Of a stretch of DNA of 8,072 nt, positions 1 through 6,761 are shown piece by piece. The number at the start of each line of letters is the position of its first letter. The first letter of the stretch is position 1. Location: positions 1-8,072 of the forward strand of contig CADCOZ010000104.1 in the NCBI GenBank assembly GCA_902803125.1, written 5' to 3'. Source of the stretch: an uncultured Ruminococcus sp. Its GTDB lineage: Bacteria > Bacillota > Clostridia > Oscillospirales > Acutalibacteraceae. A model generated the notes under the pieces. It was given only the letters and a program-made list of their open reading frames with translations. It ran no database searches and was not told the origin of the DNA. The translations under genes were made by a program, and so were the position numbers.

Positions 1-1265
1 AAAAGGATCTGAAATGCGCTTATATTGGCGTGGTACGCACTGCGAAAAAAACCGGTGCCGCCTACGGTGTTTTGAAATACTATTCGACCGCAAAGACAGC
101 ACCCACCACTCTGAATTCCGGTTCCACAAAATGTATTCTGGCCGGCGGTCCGGTGAAATCCAAAGAGGGCAACTACTTCCTCTACTATTCTATGAACTCC
201 GGTACGGCCAGCTATCAGGCACCGATTATCAGCATTGACCTCAGCAGCGAAATATGTACCAACGGCTACAACACGGCGTTTACCGTGGACGAAAAAGAAC
301 GCAAGGACAACACCCTGCCGCAGTACGGACAGCTTCGTATGCGAACCGATGAATACAAGTATATCCATATGGGCTACGAACGTTCCGAACTGCCATATTA
401 TGAACAGCTGTATATTGGCGTGGGCGATACAAAGGAAGCCGCCTTTGCCGACATGGTCAGTACCTCCAACGCCTATGCCGCTATGGACGTTAACTGCAAC
501 TATAATTCCTTCTCCAAAAAATGGATCGCTGTCGGTTATCGCCGCACAGCCGTGAAAAAGAACGCCATCACCGATGTGTTCCTGTACTATGGCGATAACC
601 CGCCCGAACAGGTACGCATCAACGGCGGCTACAGCGCAGTAATGGAAAAAGATCCGGAAACGAAGAAAAAGGTTCTGACGTTCAAAGATTTTGCCGACTC
701 CAAGGGCGAAAGCGGCGTACCGTATAAGCTGCTCAAGCACAATCTGAAAACCGGTTCAGAGATCGTTTCCCTGAACGAAGGCAACGACGGTTCCACTGGA
801 CTGTATCTCTATTACACGACGGCAGAGTTCTATACGGATAAGTCGTCAGAGTCGCAGATCACTCCGATAACGAATATCTGCTTTGCCTATGGTGATATCT
901 CCCCGAGATATGCATCCACAGAACAGCTTGCGGCGGTCTTTGAAAAGAGCTTCTACCGCTCGAAAACCTTCGACAAGAGAGTATATGAGAAGCCCCTCTG
1001 GGAATGCGTGATGGGCGTTAAAGGCTCTCCGGCCAACTGGAAGCTCACTGCTGACGGCGCAGAACAATTCTCGCTGAATCAGGGAATCCTTCCCGGCTTC
1101 GGCAACAACGCCTGGACAGGCTCCGACAACAGAGTGTTTATGTTTGTGGACAGATCCAACTTCAATGCAAAAACGACATACAAAATCCGCAATAACTGCA
1201 AGGTTCCGGAAACCGGCTATTACAGCCCCACAAGCACCTTCGGATACTTAACACAATCGGCTTAA
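1..1265 (+). CDS. Partial secreted-type repeat protein, 5' end outside window
   Basis: The reading frame (codons from base 3) is open from the left edge to TAA at 1263-1265, so about 420 C-terminal residues are present and the start is missing. I do not recognise the protein. It consists of recurring beta-rich units. Each contains a hydrophobic strand ending in Y/R-T or similar, a polar linker, and a second strand such as ITDVFLYYGD. I see these near nt 171-249 (FLYYS...APIISID), 354-428 (IHMGYER...YIGVGD), 522-596 (IAVGYRRT...ITDVFLYYGD), 801-894 (LYLYYTT...PITNICFAYGD) and, weakly, 1133-1198. The same signature occurs in both downstream proteins, so the three are probably related by module. 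There is no membrane anchor at the C-terminus, which ends in a Tyr/Thr/Ser-rich tail. A beta-prism (MABP-like) fold is an inference from the strand pattern and from memory only. The GTG at 30 is not the start: it has no ribosome site and the homologous pattern (AYIGVVRT) runs across it. Confidence 0.85.
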   Translation, partial: KDLKCAYIGVVRTAKKTGAAYGVLKYYSTAKTAPTTLNSGSTKCILAGGPVKSKEGNYFLYYSMNSGTASYQAPIISIDLSSEICTNGYNTAFTVDEKERKDNTLPQYGQLRMRTDEYKYIHMGYERSELPYYEQLYIGVGDTKEAAFADMVSTSNAYAAMDVNCNYNSFSKKWIAVGYRRTAVKKNAITDVFLYYGDNPPEQVRINGGYSAVMEKDPETKKKVLTFKDFADSKGESGVPYKLLKHNLKTGSEIVSLNEGNDGSTGLYLYYTTAEFYTDKSSESQITPITNICFAYGDISPRYASTEQLAAVFEKSFYRSKTFDKRVYEKPLWECVMGVKGSPANWKLTADGAEQFSLNQGILPGFGNNAWTGSDNRVFMFVDRSNFNAKTTYKIRNNCKVPETGYYSPTSTFGYLTQSA

Positions 1266-1270
1266 AGGAT

Positions 1271-1309
1271 TGGCCGGTAACGCTGCCGTTCGGATAGCGT
1301 TACCGGCCA
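1271..1309. repeat. Perfect 14-bp inverted repeat, intercistronic stem-loop
   Basis: TGGCCGGTAACGCT (1271-1284) and AGCGTTACCGGCCA (1296-1309) are exact reverse complements around an 11-base loop, six bases after the stop of the first gene. The stem is GC-rich like a rho-independent terminator, but it is followed by ATCAAAAAAC and not by a T-run. On the opposite strand the T-run would precede the stem. It is therefore not a canonical terminator in either direction. Plausible roles are protection of the upstream mRNA 3' end, partial attenuation, or a protein-binding operator. Confidence 0.7.
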
Positions 1310-1333
1310 TCAAAAAACAATGATATAAATGAC

Positions 1334-1339
1334 AAGGAG
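1334..1339 (+). promoter_or_regulatory. Ribosome binding site of second gene
   Basis: AAGGAG lies nine bases before the ATG at 1349 and fixes this start. The third gene has the same AAGGAG with the same nine-base spacing, in a matching AAGGAGTG context. Confidence 0.85.
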
Positions 1340-1348
1340 TGTATCAGC

Positions 1349-3925
1349 ATGAAACGATCTATCTCTGTGAAGCTGCTGTCCTGTCTGCTGGTGCTGGCCA
1401 TGATGCTTATGACCTCCGCTGTGGCGGTAAGTGCCGAAGCAGAAACCAACAGCGGACAATATGTTAAGGATGTATTCATCGCCTACGGAGAAGATGAGGC
1501 AAGAGCCGAACTATGGCTCATCCGTCACGGCTGGGAGCCAATCGCAGACCTCAACGATGGCAAGAGTTCCCATGCGACCGGTATGCATAATGCCGTGGCG
1601 GTGATGGGTATCAAGCGTACCAACAACCCGAACGAAGCCATTACCGATATGGCGGTCATGAACATGGGCAGTAATGAACAGCGGGGCTACAGCTTTGACG
1701 ACTACGAAAGCCTTGTCGCTCAGAAAAAAGCGGATATCAACGAATTTATCAACACCTTTGTTCCAGCCCTGCAGGAATACCGCAACAATTATAAAGGTCA
1801 GGGCAGCAAAGGCGGCCAAAAGCGTGCACAGGCCGCCCACGACCTGCTCAATAAGTTCTTTGACGGCGATCCCAATGGCGAATATGCCGTAAACGACACC
1901 GGCAAGCCGCTCGGCGACCTGTTACTGCACAAGACAAAGACCGAGATGGGAGAGGAAGCCTATAATAAGCTGTCGGCTGAACAGAAACTCGGCACCGCCG
2001 ATTTACAGCAGATTATCCTTGAAAGCTCCGGTCCCGCCGTTCAGATTATCGAGCAGATTCTGGCGCTGGCCACCGATACCGCCGAAACCTCATGGCTTGA
2101 CCGTCTGGACGGTCTGACCGGTGAGGATCTTGTGGATCGTATCGCAGAATTTGCGCCCGAGGCCATCGGACAGGATCTTGCTCCTTCCGCCGCTATGAGC
2201 CTTTTGGCATCACATTTCGAAGATTATTCCAAAAGGCTGGCCGCCCAGTGGAGCATCATACATGAGGATATCCTCTGGTATGAAAGCTACTGTGATGCGC
2301 ATGACCTCTGGCCTGACGATGAAACGATCCTCAGCGATAAAGCCGAACCATACTTTGCCGCTCTGCATGAGGAGAACGAAGAGCGTTATCAGGATGAGTT
2401 CAAACGTTTTAACCTCGTGAATACCTATTATAAAATCCTGAAGGAAATCACCTATTCCGGCGAATGGGGCGAAACTCTCTATAATTTCTTCCGTCCGGAG
2501 GATGAGAGTGCGGATTACAGCGAGGAGTATACCTATTTTGCGCCCCTTGCGGCGGCTCTCTCCGACGGTCAGCGTGCGGCACTGGAGTTTCTCACGCTCC
2601 CGACCCTCCTGAAACTCGGTGCGAACATTGATGCCGATTTGGAAATTGACCTTCCCTCCGTTAACACCCTGTTCAAGGATAAGGACGGCCAAACGCTTGA
2701 CAGTATTTCCGTTTACAGCGGTATCAATCGTGCTATCTTCCGCAAGGGCGTTGCGCTGACAAGTGATGCGCTGATGCAGAAAAACATGGGCAAGGATCCC
2801 TACGACATGATTTGGGAAGAAGGCGGTATGGCTGATATCGTGGCCTACTCCGCATTGGCCGCCGGCACCATCAATTTAGCGGTCGGTATCGGCATGACTG
2901 TTCGAGCGTCACAAGCAGCCGCACAAGCAGCAGATTTGGCAAAAATTGCCGCAGACGCAAAAATATACGCTGAAAGCTGTGCCAATATGCATCAATTGGA
3001 AATCGATGCTTTTATTACCGATTATAATCTTTTTGTCGATAATCGTCAGGTCAATGCGGCAACCACCAAAATACTTGAACTCATAAAAGGTGACGTGGAA
3101 AAAGCGGCAGATAAATTATTTGAAGCAGAAATAGCCGCACAAAAAGCCGCAGATAAAGCGGCGGCCAGTAAAGCCGCTGTGAGCGGTATGTCAACGGCAG
3201 GCAAATGGATGATGGGTATCGGCGGTGTGCTGATGATTGCGGCGGCGGCTCTCAAGGGCGTGCAGATTTACAAATATTATCACCGTGACTTTACAATGAT
3301 ACCCGTTATGATCGTTGACGAGGCGGACATCGTAAGCTATACCACCGACAACAACGGCAAGCAAGTCAAGCTCATCAACTTCGACCAGTTCGCCTATTAT
3401 GAAGTCGTTAAGTGCAACCGTCAGGAAATCGGTATTCATACGAACGCACAAGACGGTGTTTCGGAGTATAAGAACTGGGGCTGCGGCGATGCCGCCGACA
3501 TCAATGCCGACGTGGGCATACAATGGCTGGCTCTGTATGTGAACCGCTCGGCGGCCAAAGGCAACCCCATCCTGGCAGATTCTTTCAAGCTCCAAAAGGG
3601 TACTGATAAAACGCCCGACGACTGCAACGGCTGTCTGCATATGTTCACCTATACAAACGCCATGAAGTTAGACGACGATGCCTATTGCTACCGTGACGAC
3701 AACAAGGGTATGTATCTCTTCTGGAAGGGTGACGAAACTGCTTTCGCAGAATCCACCTCGACAGGAGCCAACACCGCATCAGAAACACCGGCTTCAACGG
3801 CCTCCGCTTTCAACTCCGGTTACCTTGCTCTGGCCGGTATCGGCGGACTGGCTCTTGGTATTCTCGGCACTACGATCGTTCTGATACCAAAACTGAAAAA
3901 GAAAAAAGAACAGGCAGCAGGATAA
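1349..3925 (+). CDS. Membrane-anchored surface protein, paralogue A
   Basis: This 858-residue protein is not one I can name. Residues 1-29 are a Sec signal peptide (KR n-region, LVLAMMLM core, cleavage likely after VSA29). Residues 38-107 hold one repeat module: DVFIAYG, a WL...GW..iaDLN segment, then AVMGIKRT and AITDMAVMNM. Residues about 114-475 are mostly polar helix, including a strongly conserved RPEDE...DYSEEYTYFAPL...DGQRAALEF block near 382-415. A hydrophobic segment (about 498-517) is followed by an Ala/Lys/Glu-rich coiled coil (about 520-610) and a second hydrophobic segment (about 620-638). Residues 640-820 form a Cys-containing domain with WLALY...GNPILAD (726-744), resembling the N-terminal module's strand signature. 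Residues 825-846 are a hydrophobic anchor followed by KLKKKK, so a cell-surface protein with a short cytoplasmic tail is likely. There is no LPXTG. It is a tandem paralogue of the next gene; a structural, adhesive or pore-forming role would be speculation. Confidence 0.92.
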   Translation: MKRSISVKLLSCLLVLAMMLMTSAVAVSAEAETNSGQYVKDVFIAYGEDEARAELWLIRHGWEPIADLNDGKSSHATGMHNAVAVMGIKRTNNPNEAITDMAVMNMGSNEQRGYSFDDYESLVAQKKADINEFINTFVPALQEYRNNYKGQGSKGGQKRAQAAHDLLNKFFDGDPNGEYAVNDTGKPLGDLLLHKTKTEMGEEAYNKLSAEQKLGTADLQQIILESSGPAVQIIEQILALATDTAETSWLDRLDGLTGEDLVDRIAEFAPEAIGQDLAPSAAMSLLASHFEDYSKRLAAQWSIIHEDILWYESYCDAHDLWPDDETILSDKAEPYFAALHEENEERYQDEFKRFNLVNTYYKILKEITYSGEWGETLYNFFRPEDESADYSEEYTYFAPLAAALSDGQRAALEFLTLPTLLKLGANIDADLEIDLPSVNTLFKDKDGQTLDSISVYSGINRAIFRKGVALTSDALMQKNMGKDPYDMIWEEGGMADIVAYSALAAGTINLAVGIGMTVRASQAAAQAADLAKIAADAKIYAESCANMHQLEIDAFITDYNLFVDNRQVNAATTKILELIKGDVEKAADKLFEAEIAAQKAADKAAASKAAVSGMSTAGKWMMGIGGVLMIAAAALKGVQIYKYYHRDFTMIPVMIVDEADIVSYTTDNNGKQVKLINFDQFAYYEVVKCNRQEIGIHTNAQDGVSEYKNWGCGDAADINADVGIQWLALYVNRSAAKGNPILADSFKLQKGTDKTPDDCNGCLHMFTYTNAMKLDDDAYCYRDDNKGMYLFWKGDETAFAESTSTGANTASETPASTASAFNSGYLALAGIGGLALGILGTTIVLIPKLKKKKEQAAG
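2785..3187 (+). other. Variable central cassette of paralogue A (hydrophobic segment plus coiled coil)
   Basis: This stretch (roughly residues 480-613) has no visible counterpart in paralogue B, although the flanks align closely (VALTSDAL versus VALTMDAL before it, AGKWMMGIGG versus ASRWMNGIGG after it). It encodes an Ala-rich hydrophobic helix and a heptad-like Ala/Lys/Glu helix with repeats such as AAQKAADKAAASKAA. Bases 3001-3120 are about 36% GC by hand count, against about 58% in 2101-2160 of the same gene. Boundaries are approximate. Confidence 0.7.
3821..3862 (+). repeat. 42-base exact direct repeat, copy 1 (C-terminal anchor)
   Basis: These bases, encoding the Tyr-Leu-Ala-Leu start through Gly-Ile of the C-terminal membrane anchor, are identical to 6475-6516 in the paralogue, including third codon positions. 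Both flanks then differ at several bases. Confidence 0.9.
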
Positions 3926-4059
3926 ACACAGATGCGGTTATGTAAAACACAACAGTCAGCGGCACTGATGCTCTGTATCAGTCATTCCGACCACGGTATT
4001 TCATCCGTCAGAAAAATCAGTGCCACCTATCAAAAACCATCAAAAAGGAGTGCATAAAG
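3926..4059 (+). promoter_or_regulatory. 134-base gap with alternative RNA pairings
   Basis: GGCACTGAT (3961-3969) is the exact reverse complement of ATCAGTGCC (4016-4024). The inner ACTGAT (3964-3969) can instead pair with ATCAGT (3977-3982). The two pairings exclude each other and lie just upstream of the ribosome site of the third gene, so an attenuator-like switch is conceivable. No T-run follows either stem and no convincing promoter is visible, so read-through from the second gene is the simplest view. CCATCAAAAA at 4037-4046 also occurs at 1307-1316 ahead of the second gene, a probable remnant of the duplication. Confidence 0.45.
4045..4050 (+). promoter_or_regulatory. Ribosome binding site of third gene
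   Basis: AAGGAG at the end of an A-rich run (4042-4050) sits nine bases before the ATG at 4060. This matches the spacing used by the second gene and supports the start. Confidence 0.85.
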
Positions 4060-6579
4060 ATGAAAAGACCTTTCCGCATGAAGTTACTGTCCTTTCTGCT
4101 GGTGCTGGCGATGATGCTTATGGCCTCAGCCGTAGCGGTGAGTGCTGAAGCAGATACCAACAGCGGAAAGTATGTTAAGGACGTATACATCGCCTACGGC
4201 AAGGATAAAGCCACAGCCGAAAAATGGCTCAAAGATAACGGCTGGAAGCCGGTGGGCGACCTCAACGAGGGCAAGACCTCAGATGCGCCGGGCTACGAGA
4301 ACGCCGTGGCCGTGATGGGTATCAAGTGTACGGACAACCCGAACGAAGCCATTACCGACATGGCCACCATGTTTATGAAAGGTGACTACACGATTGCCGA
4401 TTACGACAGCCTCATAGAACAGAAAAAGACGGATGTGGATGAATTTATCAACAACTTTGTCCCTGTGCTGCGGGAATATCGTGATAACTATAACGGCAAG
4501 GGCAGCGAGGGCGGCCAAAAACGGGCGCAGATGGCGCACGACCTGCTCAATAAGTTCTATGACGGCGACCCCAAAAGCGAATACGCCATAAACGATACGG
4601 GAAAGCCGCTGGGAGACCTGTTCCTGAACAAAACCAAAGCAGAAATAGGTAACGAAGCGTATGAAGCACTTTCTGCCGAGCAGAAGCTGAATGTGGCCGA
4701 TTTACAGCAGATTATTCTCGAAAGCAGCGGTCCTGCCGTTCTGATAATCGAACAGGCTCTGGCTCTTGCGGCAGATACCGCAGAGGATTCATGGCTTGAC
4801 CGTCTGGACGGTCTTACCGGTTTGGCTCTTGTGCATCGGATCGGGGAATTTGCACCCGAAGCAAAAGGACAGGATTTAGCTCCCTCTGCCGCTATGAACC
4901 TTTTAGCGGCCCGTTTTGAGGATTATGCAAAAATCCTTGCCGCCGAATGGATCAATGTTCATGAAGATATTCTCTGGTTTGAGCAATACTGCGATGAACA
5001 CGACCTCTGGAAAGATAAGGACAGAGGTATCGTAGAGGGAGCAAACCTTGAACAACACTTTAACGCTTTGAAGGAAGAGGACAAGACCCGTTACGAAAAG
5101 GAGTCTAAACAGTTCTACAACATCTTTTTCTATTGTTACCAGCTGAAAGATGTGGTTTATTTCGGTGAATGGGGCGAAACCCTCTATGATTTCTTCCGTC
5201 CGGAAGATGAGAATGCGGATTACAGCGAGGAGTATACCTACTTTGCACCTCTGGCGGCGGCTCTTTCCGATGGACAGCGTGCGGCTCTGGAGTTTATCAA
5301 GCTTCCTATTCTGTTAAAGCTTGGCATCAGCAGCGAGGCCGTGACGGAAACAGATGTTCCTTCCGTTGAAGAGGCCTTCGGGAATACCGATGGCGAACAG
5401 CCCAAAAGTGTATCTATCTACAGCGGCGTTGACCGTTCCTTTTTCCGTAAAGGCGTGGCGCTGACAATGGATGCGCTGGCGCAGACTGCTTTGGGTTATT
5501 ATCCCTACTTTGACTTCCAGTTAGGCCCCCTGATTATCGAGTTGGTTTACAACGTCGATATGGCTCTTATGACGATTCAAGGGATCGTCAGCATGATTAT
5601 TGACGGTAATCTGCCGAAGGAGGGTAATGCCGCCGAACACGTTATTTCAGAAATAACAGAGCAAAAGGATTTAATAACGGAGAGTTTTTCTCAGCGTTCG
5701 GATAGCTTGTCCCAAAAGATCGATCTTTTTTCTGACAGTGGAGACAGTCTTTCCCAAGGCGATGACTTATTGATCAAGGAAACCATAGAAGAAACCACTG
5801 AGGATCTGTCCGGGTATGTGAAGGAAGGCAATAAATACAAGAGCCTGGCCACGGCCAGCAGATGGATGAATGGTATCGGCGGTGCCTTGATGGTCGTAGC
5901 GGCGGCTCTGAGGAGTGTGCAGATCTATCAATTCTATCACCGTACCTTTTCGGCCATCCCCGTAAAAATTCTTGATAAAGCAAGCACCGTGAGTTATACC
6001 GTAGATAAAAACGGCAATCAGATCAGGCTGGAAAATTTTGCTCAGTTTGTTGAGTATGAGGTTGTCCGGTGCAATCGTCAGGAAGTCGGTATTTATAAGA
6101 ACGCACAGGGAGGCGTTTCGGATTATAAAAGCTGGGGCTGCGGCAGTGCCGCCGATATTAACGCCGACATCGGTAAGCAGTGGCTGGCTATGTATGTGAA
6201 TCGCTCCCCTCTCAAGGGGAACCCGATCTTGGCGGATTCTCTCAAGCTCCAAAAGGGTACTGACAAAACGCCCGACGGCTGTGACCGCTATCTGCATATG
6301 TTCGCCTTTGACAGCCCCGTAAAGATAGACGACACGGCCTATTGCTATCGTGAAGATAACAAGGGAATGTATCTTTTCTGGAAGGGTGACGAAACCGCCT
6401 TCGCAGAATCCACATCAACAGGCACCAACACATCCGGCAAGCCTGCTTCATCGGCCTCAGCCTTCAATGCAGGCTACCTTGCTCTGGCCGGTATCGGCGG
6501 ACTGGCTCTTGGTATTTTCGGCACTACGCTCGTTGTGATGCCAAAGCTGAAAAAGAAAAAAGAAGCATCCGCAAAATGA
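4060..6579 (+). CDS. Membrane-anchored surface protein, paralogue B
   Basis: This 839-residue protein repeats the architecture of the preceding gene. A signal peptide almost identical to paralogue A's covers residues 1-29 (cleavage likely after VSA29). One module follows at 38-105 (DVYIAYG, GWKPVGDLN, AVMGIKCT, AITDMA). A long helical region runs to about 475 with the conserved DYSEEYTYFAPL...DGQRAALEF block, then a hydrophobic segment (about 489-515). A Ser/Asp/Glu-rich helical stretch (about 520-595) contains two SDSLSQ/GDSLSQ motifs. A second hydrophobic segment is at about 603-620. The Cys-containing domain includes WLAMY...GNPILAD (708-726), and an anchor at 806-826 ends in KLKKKK. Four cysteines are shared with paralogue A (in RCN, GCG, DGC and AYC contexts). 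The C-terminal domain and anchor are nearly identical to A, while the central segment is unrelated. Function unknown; it probably arose by tandem duplication and then diverged or recombined in the middle. Confidence 0.92.
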   Translation: MKRPFRMKLLSFLLVLAMMLMASAVAVSAEADTNSGKYVKDVYIAYGKDKATAEKWLKDNGWKPVGDLNEGKTSDAPGYENAVAVMGIKCTDNPNEAITDMATMFMKGDYTIADYDSLIEQKKTDVDEFINNFVPVLREYRDNYNGKGSEGGQKRAQMAHDLLNKFYDGDPKSEYAINDTGKPLGDLFLNKTKAEIGNEAYEALSAEQKLNVADLQQIILESSGPAVLIIEQALALAADTAEDSWLDRLDGLTGLALVHRIGEFAPEAKGQDLAPSAAMNLLAARFEDYAKILAAEWINVHEDILWFEQYCDEHDLWKDKDRGIVEGANLEQHFNALKEEDKTRYEKESKQFYNIFFYCYQLKDVVYFGEWGETLYDFFRPEDENADYSEEYTYFAPLAAALSDGQRAALEFIKLPILLKLGISSEAVTETDVPSVEEAFGNTDGEQPKSVSIYSGVDRSFFRKGVALTMDALAQTALGYYPYFDFQLGPLIIELVYNVDMALMTIQGIVSMIIDGNLPKEGNAAEHVISEITEQKDLITESFSQRSDSLSQKIDLFSDSGDSLSQGDDLLIKETIEETTEDLSGYVKEGNKYKSLATASRWMNGIGGALMVVAAALRSVQIYQFYHRTFSAIPVKILDKASTVSYTVDKNGNQIRLENFAQFVEYEVVRCNRQEVGIYKNAQGGVSDYKSWGCGSAADINADIGKQWLAMYVNRSPLKGNPILADSLKLQKGTDKTPDGCDRYLHMFAFDSPVKIDDTAYCYREDNKGMYLFWKGDETAFAESTSTGTNTSGKPASSASAFNAGYLALAGIGGLALGIFGTTLVVMPKLKKKKEASAK
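5488..5845 (+). other. Variable central cassette of paralogue B (hydrophobic segment plus helical Ser/Glu-rich stretch)
   Basis: It is the positional equivalent of the cassette in paralogue A but shows no sequence similarity to it. A segment of Leu/Ile/Val/Met (about nt 5524-5605) is followed by an acidic, Ser-rich probable helix with SDSLSQ and GDSLSQ repeats and EETIEETTED-like charge. By hand count 5641-5700 is about 35% GC, lower than the flanking conserved arms. Edges are approximate. Confidence 0.68.
5641..5657. repeat. 17-base palindrome inside paralogue B cassette
   Basis: GTTATTTC (5641-5648) and GAAATAAC (5650-5657) are exact reverse complements around a single base. It lies inside coding sequence (reading VISEIT), just after the hydrophobic segment, in the AT-rich variable part. 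It may be chance in AT-rich DNA, or a protein-binding or recombination site. Confidence 0.5.
6475..6516 (+). repeat. 42-base exact direct repeat, copy 2 (C-terminal anchor)
   Basis: It is identical to 3821-3862. Silent-site identity over 14 codons, between genes that differ at many silent sites elsewhere, points to recent gene conversion or strong constraint. Confidence 0.9.
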
Positions 6580-6597
6580 TACGAAATTAAAAACGCT

Positions 6598-6671
6598 AAA
6601 GGTGTCTGCCCCCGACAGACGGACAGACACCTCCCACCTTTGAAAAATGCCCGCATCAAAAGCACAGACAC
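6598..6671 (+). repeat. Multi-partner hairpin region in 3' untranslated segment
   Basis: AGGTGTCTG (6600-6608) is the exact reverse complement of CAGACACCT (6624-6632). GTCTG (6604-6608) can also pair with CAGAC at 6616-6620, AAAGGTG (6598-6604) with CACCTTT (6635-6641), and GTGTCTG (6602-6608) with a further CAGACAC at 6665-6671. GACAGAC is directly repeated at 6614-6620 and 6622-6628. No T-run follows, so this is not itself a terminator. Confidence 0.55.
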
Positions 6672-6704
6672 TTTTCATGAGAAGCGAAAAATTGAATCCA
6701 TCAG

Positions 6705-6751
6705 AAAAAAGCATGATAACCTGTTATTGGGCGGGCTATCATGCTTTTTTT
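6705..6751. terminator. Strong bidirectional rho-independent terminator
   Basis: AAAAAAGCATGATA (6705-6718) is the reverse complement of TATCATGCTTTTTT (6737-6750), giving a 14-bp stem whose outer part is the A/T tract. Seven Ts (6745-6751) follow on the + strand, and the A-run supplies a T-run for the opposite strand, so it can act both ways. It closes the three-gene block and isolates it from degV. It lies about 125 bases after the stop of the third gene. Confidence 0.88.
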
Positions 6752-6761
6752 GATGTGGAAC

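Noticed and set aside
30..32. GTG as start of the first gene
   Set aside because: The frame is open to the edge, the repeat motif runs across this codon, and there is no suitably placed ribosome site.
14..238. 74-codon + strand frame near the left edge
   Set aside because: It overlaps the first gene in another frame. Its Arg/His/Cys-rich translation shows no protein-like pattern, while the competing frame carries the repeat signature.
1324..1329. TATAAA as a -10 box for the second gene
   Set aside because: The transcript would start at about the ribosome site, and no -35 box is visible at the right distance.
1373..1384. Lipobox (LLSC) in the paralogue A signal peptide
   Set aside because: Leu at -2 and the position early in the hydrophobic core are atypical. 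The cysteine is Phe in paralogue B, and a good VSA signal peptidase I site follows.
2210..2692. 160-codon - strand open frame
   Set aside because: It lies wholly inside the strongly supported paralogue A coding sequence, with no promoter, ribosome site or family signal.
3821..3925. Sortase (LPXTG) sorting signal at the C-terminus
   Set aside because: A hydrophobic segment and Lys tail are present, but no LPXTG-like pentapeptide precedes them in either paralogue. A plain membrane anchor fits better.
5767..6297. Long open frame on the - strand (176 codons) within paralogue B
   Set aside because: It is the antisense of a conserved coding region. The matching antisense frame occurs over paralogue A (3191-3640) because the DNA is duplicated. 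It has no ribosome site or independent support.
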